Positions 55,850 to 63,273 of a stretch of 64,000 nucleotides of DNA are shown piece by piece. Below the pieces are notes generated by a model that was given only the letters and a program-made list of their open reading frames with translations, was not told the DNA's origin and made no database searches. How positions within the stretch are numbered: the stretch's first letter is position 1; each line of letters opens with the position of its first letter. Origin of the DNA: an uncultured Granulosicoccus sp. (GTDB lineage Bacteria > Pseudomonadota > Gammaproteobacteria > Granulosicoccales > Granulosicoccaceae); assembly GCA_947499955.1 (NCBI GenBank), contig CANMQI010000004.1, positions 1 to 64,000 of the forward strand. The letters are read 5' to 3'. The translations under genes and the position numbers were made by a program.

Positions 55850-57335
55850 TAGCGACTCGAAGGAGACTGCAGTCGACCGTTTACTTGCCCGGATTTCATC
55901 AACTCTGCGTCAGCGCCTGATACAACCCACCGATATTGCCGCGCTGGCCGTTTTTCGAATGCTGTTCGGTGCATTGATGTGCGGTGGCACGCTGCGCTTC
56001 ATGAGCAACGGCTGGGTGGAGAGTCTCTACATTCAGCCCGACTTTCATTTCAAGTACTGGGGTTTTGCATGGGTCCAGGTGCCAGGAGCCACCGGGCTTT
56101 ACCTGTTGTACGGGGGCATCGCCCTGAGTGCCGCTCTGGTCGCCATTGGCGCCTTCTATCGCTTTGCCATCGTCGCCTTCTTCTGTCTGTTCAGCTACGC
56201 GGAATTGATGGATGTCACCTACTACCTCAATCACTACTATTTCGTCAGCTTGCTGGCACTGATTCTGTGCTTTCTGTCGCCGCATCGTGCCTGGTCGGTG
56301 GATGTCTGGCGCAAGCCTGCCCTCAAAAGTCGCCAGCTGCCGGCCTGGCAGTTGTGGTGGCTCAGGTTTCAGGTGGCACTGTTGTATTTTTACGCCGGTC
56401 TTGCAAAGTTCGAAGCTGACTGGCTATTGCATGCGCAGCCACTCAACATCTGGTTGCCGCCGCTCGGTGGCATGCCGGTTCTGGGACCGCTGCTGGAGCT
56501 ACCCTGGGTACACTACATCTTCTCGTGGTTTGCCTTTGCATTCGATACGACCATCGTGGCATTCCTGCTGATGCGTAAAACGCGTATTCTTGCGTTCCTG
56601 GTCGTTCTGGTGTTCCATCTCTTTACCCATCTGTTCTTCAACATCGGATTGTTTCCCTTGATCATGGTGCTGGCCGCAGCCTTGTTCCTTGATCCGGATT
56701 GGCCTCGACACAGGCTGCGGGATCTTCAGCGGATGTGCCGCAATCTGTTTTGCATGGTGGGGCGGCGCTCCATGCAGATCCCCGGCCGCGACTGCCTTGC
56801 AGACGCGACACAGCCAGGTGCCGGTATCTCACCTTACCGCCTCAAGGCGCTGCCAACGCTTGCCATTACGGCCTTCTGCCTCTTCCAGTTCCTCATGCCA
56901 CTGAGGCACTGGCTTTACCCGGGCACCGTGTTGTGGAATGAGCAAGGCATGCGCTTTTCCTGGAAAGTCATGTTGCGAGAGAAGTCCGGCGCCTTGCAAT
57001 ATCGCGTGATTACGCACGATGGCAAGACCCGCATCATCACCCCCGGAGAATACCTGACTGAACAGCAGTTTCGAGAAATGGCCGGCCAACCGGATCTGAT
57101 ACTGCAACTGGCACATCATATCCGTGATGACTTCAACGCCCGTGGCCAGGGTCCTGTCAGTGTCTTTGCCGATTCCATGGTGTCACTCAATGGACGTGCC
57201 ACCATGAACCTGATAGATCCTTCGGCGAATCTGGCAGAGATTGACGATGGTATGGGCATTGCGCACTGGATTACAGCGCCGCCCAAGAACACGCCCAGAT
57301 TGCAGCAGACGCTCAAATTGGTAACTCGGGAATAA
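55842..57335 (+). CDS. HTTM domain (vitamin K-dependent gamma-carboxylase-like) membrane protein
   Basis: 497 residues from an ATG eight bases inside the imelysin gene. N-terminal HTTM domain with about seven helices: AALAVFRMLFGALMCGGTLRF, YAELMDVTYYLNHYYFVSLLALIL, FQVALLYFYAGLAKFEADWL and FHLFTHLFFNIGLFPLIMV are the typical blocks. After a last helix (about 350-370) comes a soluble domain of about 125 residues. Bacterial HTTM proteins are not proven carboxylases. Translational coupling to imelysin implies that the two act on the same thing, probably metal uptake or modification of its partner. Confidence 0.86.
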   Translation: MTSSDSKETAVDRLLARISSTLRQRLIQPTDIAALAVFRMLFGALMCGGTLRFMSNGWVESLYIQPDFHFKYWGFAWVQVPGATGLYLLYGGIALSAALVAIGAFYRFAIVAFFCLFSYAELMDVTYYLNHYYFVSLLALILCFLSPHRAWSVDVWRKPALKSRQLPAWQLWWLRFQVALLYFYAGLAKFEADWLLHAQPLNIWLPPLGGMPVLGPLLELPWVHYIFSWFAFAFDTTIVAFLLMRKTRILAFLVVLVFHLFTHLFFNIGLFPLIMVLAAALFLDPDWPRHRLRDLQRMCRNLFCMVGRRSMQIPGRDCLADATQPGAGISPYRLKALPTLAITAFCLFQFLMPLRHWLYPGTVLWNEQGMRFSWKVMLREKSGALQYRVITHDGKTRIITPGEYLTEQQFREMAGQPDLILQLAHHIRDDFNARGQGPVSVFADSMVSLNGRATMNLIDPSANLAEIDDGMGIAHWITAPPKNTPRLQQTLKLVTRE

Positions 57336-57345
57336 AGACGGATAC

Positions 57346-57369
57346 GCGCCTCGATCGGTACCGAGGCGC
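57346..57369 (+). terminator. hairpin after the HTTM gene
   Basis: GCGCCTCG/CGAGGCGC with an eight-base loop, ten bases past the HTTM stop. Probable terminator of the iron-regulated set, though followed by only a few Ts (ATCTTGATGG). Confidence 0.45.
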
Positions 57370-57411
57370 ATCTTGATGGTACTGTGTCAGAACCATGGCC
57401 AATGGCAGGTC

Positions 57412-57545
57412 TCAGGGGCGCAGCGCGCCCTGAGTATTCAGATACACGCACTGCAATGAGCGCGTTGCGCAGATGTACAAACGATTACGCTTGATGCCGC
57501 CGAACTTGACATTGGCAACGACCTCACCGGTAAGGATCTTGCCGA
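57412..57545 (-). pseudogene. C-terminal fragment of an SMP-30/gluconolactonase-like protein
   Basis: Minus-strand translation gives GKILTGEVVANVKFGG then NRLYICATRSLQCVYLNTQGAL, matching the end of SMP-30/gluconolactonase family enzymes (about 45 of 300 residues). It lacks everything before and has no start. It directly abuts, in another frame, the ABC permease remnant. Confidence 0.72.
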
Positions 57546-57787
57546 AGTACCAATGCGCCAAAGATGGAACCGATGGCAGAACCGACGCCGCCCGGCAGCG
57601 ATGTACCGCCCATGACGACCACCGCAATGGAGTTGAGCGTGTAGGCTCCGGCCTGAGGAATGTCCGCATTGCCCGATGAGGTTTGCAGGGTCAGGTACAG
57701 TCCACCGAGCCCTGCAAAGAAGCCGCCCAGTGTAAATGCGGCAATCTTGGCTCGGTCGATCGACAGGCTGGACATATAGGCTGCACC
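57545..57787 (-). pseudogene. fragment of a ribose/sugar-type ABC transporter permease
   Basis: The minus-strand frame reads SSLSIDRAKIAAFTLGGFFAGLGGLYL, then AGAYTLNSIAVVVMGGTSLPGGVGSAIGSIFGALVL, the RbsC/BPD_transp_2 core including the conserved VxGGTSLxGG loop, about 80 of 320 residues. Both ends are gone: the upstream side stops at the heptamer array and the downstream side joins the gluconolactonase remnant. This looks like a deletion scar from a sugar-lactone uptake and catabolism operon. Confidence 0.78.
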
Positions 57788-57790
57788 ATT

Positions 57791-57832
57791 CGCTAGTCGC
57801 TAGTCGCTAGTCGCTAGTCGCTAGTCGCTAGT
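57791..57832. repeat. six-unit heptanucleotide tandem array
   Basis: Six perfect copies of CGCTAGT, seen equally as TCGCTAG. Immediately upstream (in minus-strand terms) of the broken ABC permease. Fits the same TCG(C/G)(C/T)(A/T)(C/G) family as the array at 27955-28066. Confidence 0.95.
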
Positions 57833-57976
57833 TCAGGCCAGCCCTTCGCATGGCGCGCCCTGCCGGTCTGAGAAAAAGCAGCTTGATGTCTGATAGCGAA
57901 CTGCCGTTCAAGCGCTTTTCAAGTCCAGGCAAGGGTATCCACAGGAAGGACGGGCCTTGATGTAGTCGTTGAACTG

Positions 57977-58381
57977 CTAGTTGCCTGCGGGTCCGAAATG
58001 CGCAGAGACGTTATTGGAATCACCGCGAGTCGCGGATGGATTGAACGGTTCAAGCCGCACCCTGGCATAGATCTCATCCTTGTTGCCGATGACCCATCCC
58101 AGAATGATGGTGTCGGGGTCTTCGTCCAGGACACTGTTGGCGATGTCTCTGGTAAGCGTGCGCTCTATGCAGCCATTGGTAGCTCGGACGCAGGTGTTTC
58201 GCAGGGTAATCAGATGATCATCCCATACCGGGTCATCACCTCGAAGCGTCACCTTTTCGTGGAAGACACTGTTCGCCATTGCTTCGCAGCTGGAGAAACA
58301 GATCCGGTAGGTCACCGATACACGGCTTCTGCGTCTGCCGGAGTCTTCAATTGATAATCGCACATTGCTGATGGTAGCCAT
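57977..58381 (-). CDS. uncharacterised Cys-containing protein
   Basis: 134 residues, no signal peptide. It begins MATISNVRLSIEDSG, with an alternating hydrophobic/polar beta pattern through VSVTYRICFSSCEAMA, VTLRGDDPVWDDHLITL, RNTCVRATNGCIERTL and DEDPDTIILGWVIGNKDEIYARVRLEPF. Four cysteines (FSSC/RIC and NTC/NGC). It resembles a small beta-sandwich, but I do not recognise the family. It stands alone between the gene scar and the HD hydrolase. Confidence 0.6.
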   Translation of the reverse strand: MATISNVRLSIEDSGRRRSRVSVTYRICFSSCEAMANSVFHEKVTLRGDDPVWDDHLITLRNTCVRATNGCIERTLTRDIANSVLDEDPDTIILGWVIGNKDEIYARVRLEPFNPSATRGDSNNVSAHFGPAGN

Positions 58382-58603
58382 GCTGAATCTCCCTTTGGTC
58401 AGTCAAGCGTGACATCTGATTGCACCCTTGCAGGTGATGTGTCACTGGTTTACACGGGAAATACGCAGCTGGGTAAAATTGAAATACAACTCGCGTACCC
58501 CGTTGAGAACACATGCTGATGTGCCCGAAGCACAAAGGCAATGTCTCAGCAACTGACTAAAGTCGGGTTTGCGCGTGGATGCCTGACTCTGGAGGTGAAA
58601 CTG

Positions 58604-59188
58604 CTAATCCGGATAGGCAGGCGAATTATCATTTAGTGTTGGATCGCCATGCAAGATGCTTTCCGCCTGCCGGTAAAGTATTTCATCACCCATCCGAAGA
58701 GAAGCCAACAACTCCCGTTTTTCCTGCAGATAGAGTCTGAAAAAATCACCGTCTGTCTCGGAGATGGATTCAGTGTTGTCAATCACGTCTGCCAGTTTGA
58801 TGGTCTTGGCATCGGCTGATTTGGTCCTCCAGGTGAGTCGTTCTGCAGCCTTGCGTTCTGCACGATTCATGTGGGGAAAGTGTACGATCGTGTATCGGTC
58901 GGTCAGCTCGCGCACGAGCTTGATCACATCGCTACCGCAAAGCCGCAGGATTTCCTCCTCCGCCTCTGCAGGGTCTGGACCATCTTCGAGCACATCATGC
59001 AGTATGGCGGCAGCCAGTAGTTCCTGCCTGTTGGATACCGCCCGGACCCGCATCATCACGGACAAGGGGTGGGTGATATAGGGAACATCGATGTATTTGC
59101 GATTCTGTCCATGATGCGCAGCTGTCGCGATACGGATCGCTCGATGCAGCAATTCACTCCGGCTTGTCATGTTCATGCACTCTGTCAC
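58604..59188 (-). CDS. HD-domain phosphohydrolase, small alarmone hydrolase-like
   Basis: 194 residues from a GTG (ATGs at 59176 and 59170 are alternatives). HD4/SpoT-hydrolase motifs in order: ATAAHHGQNRKYIDVPYITHPLSV, AAILHDVLEDG and TIKLADVIDNTESI. No synthetase or TGS/ACT domain, so it corresponds to stand-alone (p)ppGpp hydrolases (Mesh1/SAH). It likely removes the 3'-diphosphate from alarmones, though other nucleotides are possible. Isolated gene. Confidence 0.8.
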   Translation of the reverse strand: MTECMNMTSRSELLHRAIRIATAAHHGQNRKYIDVPYITHPLSVMMRVRAVSNRQELLAAAILHDVLEDGPDPAEAEEEILRLCGSDVIKLVRELTDRYTIVHFPHMNRAERKAAERLTWRTKSADAKTIKLADVIDNTESISETDGDFFRLYLQEKRELLASLRMGDEILYRQAESILHGDPTLNDNSPAYPD

Positions 59189-59376
59189 TATGGTGTAGAC
59201 AGCTTAACCGAGGACGGTAGCAGCGACGATGGGCGCCAGCCGGAAAACGATGCACCCCATCGTTCATGTCATTCCGCCTGAGCGTGCCCAAGCCTCGTGC
59301 AGAGAACAGTGGGTAGCGGGTCGATGGGAAACAGGGTGATACTCAGAGTCTGCGTGCGCCCGTCCGACAGGGCGAC

Positions 59377-60399
59377 TCACTGGAGGCGTGGTGGACCCAG
59401 TGATTCGCGGTGCATGATTTCAGTTTCAAATTCGATGCTGGAGGGCGTGTGGTCCGTCGACAGCAATTCCAGCAACAGCCTGGCTGCTGATCGTCCCATT
59501 CGCCTCTGCGGTACGCGCACGGTGGTCAGTGTGGGGTAAACCGTGGTGGCAATGTCGATATCGTCGAACCCCGTTATCGAGACATCATCAGGCACGCCCA
59601 TGCCTGATAGCCTGGCACGCACAATGGCACCCGCGGCCAGGACATCATTGCCGCAGACGATGGCCGTCGGCGCATCAGAGCGATTCATCAGCTGAGCGAA
59701 CGCATCTCCACCCTCAGTCTGTGCATAACTTGCCTCGATAACGTCCAGCAACCTGGCATTCTGGCCAAAATCCTCGATAGCCTGTTTGACGCCCTTTATT
59801 CGATTGGCGGCTCGATCGTTTCCCTTGGAAATGCCGGCAATCATTGCAATCTTTCTGTGCCCCTGGTTCAGCACTTCCATGGCCATTGCGTAGGCGGCCT
59901 TGTGATTGTCGAATCCGGCGAACAGTAGAGGCGAGTCGGGTTTGTAGCACCAGGAAATGACGTAGGGTATCTGTCGAAGTGCCAGAAATTCCCGAGTCTC
60001 CGGCAGACGCTCGGCACCGATCAGCAAGAGCCCGTCAGCCCCGTGTGTGACAAGAGATTGGATCTGTTTCAATTCGTGTCGACCATCGTAGCCCGAGCTG
60101 GCGACGAGCATGGTCACGCCTGCGGTAGAGAGCTCTTCCTGAAAGCTTTGCAGGCCGCTGGCAAACATCGCATTGGCCATGGTGGGAATGATGGCACCCA
60201 CCGTATTGCTGCGATTGGAGGCCAGCGTGCGTCCACCGGAGTGCGGCGTATACCCCAGCTTTCGAATGACATCCTGTATACGGGTCAGGGTTGGCTGCGC
60301 AACCTTTTCCGGGTTGTTGATCGAGCGGGAGATGGTAGCCGTTGACACGCCGGCAGCACGAGCAACGTCTTCGATGGTTGGGCTAGCGGGTTTTTTCAT
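59377..60399 (-). CDS. LacI family transcriptional regulator of the sulfonate operon
   Basis: 340 residues from ATG 60399 (MKKPASPTIEDVARAAGVS). LacI helix-turn-helix and hinge (SPTIEDVARAAGVSTATISRSINNPEKV; SNRSNTVGAIIP) followed by a periplasmic-binding-protein-like sensor with FDDIDIATTVYPTLTTVRVPQ. It is transcribed away from hpsN with a perfect LacI-type operator in the shared gap, so it should control both. Ligand unknown, perhaps DHPS or a downstream sulfonate. Confidence 0.93.
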   Translation of the reverse strand: MKKPASPTIEDVARAAGVSTATISRSINNPEKVAQPTLTRIQDVIRKLGYTPHSGGRTLASNRSNTVGAIIPTMANAMFASGLQSFQEELSTAGVTMLVASSGYDGRHELKQIQSLVTHGADGLLLIGAERLPETREFLALRQIPYVISWCYKPDSPLLFAGFDNHKAAYAMAMEVLNQGHRKIAMIAGISKGNDRAANRIKGVKQAIEDFGQNARLLDVIEASYAQTEGGDAFAQLMNRSDAPTAIVCGNDVLAAGAIVRARLSGMGVPDDVSITGFDDIDIATTVYPTLTTVRVPQRRMGRSAARLLLELLSTDHTPSSIEFETEIMHRESLGPPRLQ

Positions 60400-60504
60400 G
60401 GATCGCCGAGTCAGGTACTGGCAGCCGGAAGCATGATTCTGCATCCAGGGCTGTCTGGTTCATGGCAAGGATGTCATAGATGAAAGAATAGTTGTAAAAA
60501 CAAA

Positions 60505-60518
60505 TGTAAGCGCTTACA
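60505..60518. promoter_or_regulatory. LacI-family operator
   Basis: TGTAAGCGCTTACA is a perfect 14-base palindrome with the central CG typical of LacI/GalR operators. It sits in the 347-base gap between the regulator (start 60399) and hpsN (start 60747). The rest of the gap shows no gene. Confidence 0.82.
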
Positions 60519-60746
60519 CTCGGTTTCATGCTCAGGCAGAACGCATCTCTCTGGAGTGGTTTCATCACGTCGCCAGCGGGGCCGAAACTGTTTGAGTGTC
60601 AGGCATTACCGGCGAGTGGATTCTGAAGATCGCTGCCGGGGCCATGCCATTTGTCTTCTTCATGCTTCTGGTGGTAGCGCGCATTGCTTGCGCACCATCG
60701 GTTTCCATTCTCCAGTTAGATGATATATACGGCTAGGACTACGAAA

Positions 60747-62048
60747 ATGACCAGGAAATATCTGAAAAAGGCTGCGAAAACCGCAACTACCGACGCCACG
60801 GATGTACGCGAGACGGTGCAGACCATTCTCTCGGACATTGAAGCCGGTGGTGACGAGGCAGCACTGAAGTACGCAGCGAAATTCGATCGCTATGAGGGCA
60901 ATGTTCTGCTCACGGAAGCAGAGATTGCGGCAGCCAGCGCCGCCGTGCCGCAAAAGCTCAAGGACGACATTGCCTTTGCTCACGACAACGTCCGACGATT
61001 TGCCGAAGTGCAGAAGCAGACGATGCAGAACGTCGAGCTGGAAGTGGTGCCCGGATTCACATTAGGGCAAAAGACCATTCCCTGTCAGGCCGTTGGTTGC
61101 TACGTGCCGGGGGGCCGCTATAGTCATATAGCCAGTGCCATCATGACGGTCACGACGGCCAAGGTTGCTGGTTGCAAGCATATAGTGGCGTGTTCACCAC
61201 CACGAGCCGGTGAAGGTATTGCGCCAGCCATCATCTTTGCCGCCAATCTGTGCGGTGCGGACAAGATCCTGGCCATGGGTGGCGTGCAAGGTGTTGCCGC
61301 CATGACTTTCGGTCTGTTTGGCTTGCCGAAAGCTGACATTCTTGTTGGCCCCGGTAACCAGTTCGTGGCTGAAGCCAAGCGTATTCTTTTCGGTCGAGTC
61401 GGCATCGACATGATTGCCGGGCCGACCGACAGCCTCGTTCTGGCGGACAGTTCGGCAGATCCCTTCATCGTTGCCACAGACCTGGTGGGTCAGGCAGAGC
61501 ATGGCTACAACTCGCCGGTCTGGCTGGTGACATCCGATGAAGCGCTGGCCGAGAAGGTCATGCAGATCGTGCCTGATCTGATCGCCGATCTGCCGGAAAC
61601 CAACCGACTCAGTGCCGAAGCTGCCTGGCGCGATTACGCTGAAGTGATTGTTTGTGCAGACAGAGAGGAGATGGCGGCAACGTCGGATGACTACGCGCCG
61701 GAGCATTTGACGGTACAGGCTGAAGACTTGTCCTGGTGGCTCGAACGCCTGCAGTGCTACGGTTCACTGTTCCTCGGTGAGGAGACCACGGTGGCCTTTG
61801 GCGACAAGGCATCTGGCACCAATCACGTTCTTCCCACATCGCAATCGGCGAAGTACACTGGTGGCTTGTCGGTGCACAAGTACATGAAAGTCGTGACCTG
61901 GCAACAGGCCACACGTGAAGGTTCGAAACCGGTGGCCGGCGCCACCGCGCGTATTTCCAGGCTGGAAGGAATGGAGGGTCATGCGCGTTCAGCAGATGCC
62001 CGTCTGAAGAAGTATTTTCCCAACGAAGAATTCGAACTGGAAATCTGA
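60747..62048 (+). CDS. hpsN: 2,3-dihydroxypropane-1-sulfonate 3-dehydrogenase (sulfopropanediol dehydrogenase), HisD homologue
   Basis: 433 residues from ATG 60747 (MTRKYLKKAAK). Histidinol-dehydrogenase fold: VPGGRYSHIASAIMT, GPGNQFVAEAKRILFG, GPTDSLVLAD, the zinc-site QAEHG and YAPEHL, and GTNHVLPT. HpsN oxidises DHPS with two NAD+ to sulfolactate. A true HisD would lie in a his operon; here it is followed by sulfopyruvate decarboxylase and a 2-hydroxyacid dehydrogenase, which selects HpsN. A short hydrophilic gap (113 bases) precedes comD. Confidence 0.87.
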   Translation: MTRKYLKKAAKTATTDATDVRETVQTILSDIEAGGDEAALKYAAKFDRYEGNVLLTEAEIAAASAAVPQKLKDDIAFAHDNVRRFAEVQKQTMQNVELEVVPGFTLGQKTIPCQAVGCYVPGGRYSHIASAIMTVTTAKVAGCKHIVACSPPRAGEGIAPAIIFAANLCGADKILAMGGVQGVAAMTFGLFGLPKADILVGPGNQFVAEAKRILFGRVGIDMIAGPTDSLVLADSSADPFIVATDLVGQAEHGYNSPVWLVTSDEALAEKVMQIVPDLIADLPETNRLSAEAAWRDYAEVIVCADREEMAATSDDYAPEHLTVQAEDLSWWLERLQCYGSLFLGEETTVAFGDKASGTNHVLPTSQSAKYTGGLSVHKYMKVVTWQQATREGSKPVAGATARISRLEGMEGHARSADARLKKYFPNEEFELEI

Positions 62049-62161
62049 TCCGGATTCGCATTCCCCTGCGAACGGCCATGAGCGGTGTAAAGTCGCATTG
62101 CTCCATTCACCGCTCATGCCGAGTTCGCAAATCTCATACACAGACTGAAGGAGTATCCTAA

Positions 62162-62659
62162 GTGTCAGTAAGCGAAAAAATCGTGTCTGATCTGGTCGCG
62201 AACAACGTCAACTTTGTAACGACCGTGCCCTGCAAGCAGCTGGCCGGTGTTATCGACGCTATCGATGCCAGTGACGATATCTATCATATCCCCTCCAACA
62301 AGGAAGACGAGGGCATGGGCCTGTGCGCAGGTGCCTTCATGGGCGGCAAGCGTCCTGCCATCATCATGCAGAACACGGCCATCGGTGTCACCATCAATAC
62401 CCTGGTCACGTTGACTCAGTACTACAGAATGCCCTTGCCGATGATCATCAGCTATCGCGGTGAACTGGGTGAGCCGGTTGCCTGTCAGGTGGAAATGGCA
62501 GTGCACACCAAGGCGCTGTTGAATCAGTTGCATATTCCTACTTACCATTTTCACCAGGAGGAAGATGTGAACGAACTGGATGCGATCCTGAAGCATTCAT
62601 TCATGTGTAACAAGCCGGTTGCCATACTCACCGACGCTACATTCTGGAAGGGGTACTGA
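62162..62659 (+). CDS. comD: sulfopyruvate decarboxylase, alpha subunit
   Basis: 165 residues from a GTG preceded by GGAG. The PYR half of a split ThDP enzyme: VTTVPCKQLAGVIDAI, NKEDEGMGLCAGAFMGGKRPAIIMQN (activating Glu) and RMPLPMIISYRGELGEP. It works with ComE to turn sulfopyruvate into sulfoacetaldehyde. Phosphonopyruvate decarboxylases are close relatives; the hpsN and hydroxyacid dehydrogenase neighbours favour the sulfonate. Two bases separate it from comE. Confidence 0.87.
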   Translation: MSVSEKIVSDLVANNVNFVTTVPCKQLAGVIDAIDASDDIYHIPSNKEDEGMGLCAGAFMGGKRPAIIMQNTAIGVTINTLVTLTQYYRMPLPMIISYRGELGEPVACQVEMAVHTKALLNQLHIPTYHFHQEEDVNELDAILKHSFMCNKPVAILTDATFWKGY

Positions 62660-62661
62660 TC

Positions 62662-63216
62662 ATGATTCGCTCTGAAATCTTGCGTGATATCGCACCGGTC
62701 ATCTCTGAGCACCTGGTGGTGTGCAATATCGGTTTGCCAAGCCAGGAATTGCATTCCATTGATGATCAGCCCACCAACTTCTACATGCTTGGGACCATGG
62801 GACTGTCCTCATCAATCGGCCTGGGTCTGGCGCTTGCACAGGACAAGAAAGTGATCTCCATTGATGGCGATGGTTCGGTGCTGACCAACTTCGGAACCTT
62901 GCCGACCATTGCGAACAACGTCGCGGACAACTTCATTCTGTTGATCATCGACAATGGCAGCTATGGATCAACTGGCGACCAACCGACCTATGCCGGCAAG
63001 AAGACATCCCTGACGGATGTCGCACGAGCCTGTGGTTGCGATAACGTGATCGAATGCCAGGCCGAAGAGACCAAGGATGTACTACAAGCTGCGCTGGCCA
63101 GTAACCAGATGACCATCATCGTATCCAAGTGTGAGTCGGGCAACATCAAGATACCGGTCATCACCATGGATCCGGTCGAAATACGCAGCCGCTTCATGAA
63201 AGCTGTTCAGGCATAA
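62662..63216 (+). CDS. comE: sulfopyruvate decarboxylase, beta subunit
   Basis: 184 residues. The PP half of the split enzyme: VVCNIGLPSQELHSI, NFYMLGTMGLSSSIGLGLAL, and the ThDP/Mg motif GDGSVLTNFGTLPTIANN ending IIDNGSYGSTG. Completes the active site with ComD, and is expected to be cytoplasmic. The product sulfoacetaldehyde is normally split by Xsc to sulfite and acetyl phosphate; xsc is not in the window. Confidence 0.88.
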   Translation: MIRSEILRDIAPVISEHLVVCNIGLPSQELHSIDDQPTNFYMLGTMGLSSSIGLGLALAQDKKVISIDGDGSVLTNFGTLPTIANNVADNFILLIIDNGSYGSTGDQPTYAGKKTSLTDVARACGCDNVIECQAEETKDVLQAALASNQMTIIVSKCESGNIKIPVITMDPVEIRSRFMKAVQA

Positions 63217-63273
63217 GGCAGTTTTATCCGGTCGGACCATGCAGGCAGAGTTGATACAGGAGCAGGTGTCGTG

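Noticed and set aside
60747..62048. Histidinol dehydrogenase (hisD)
   Set aside because: The fold is HisD-like but there are no his genes nearby, and the operon encodes sulfopyruvate decarboxylase.
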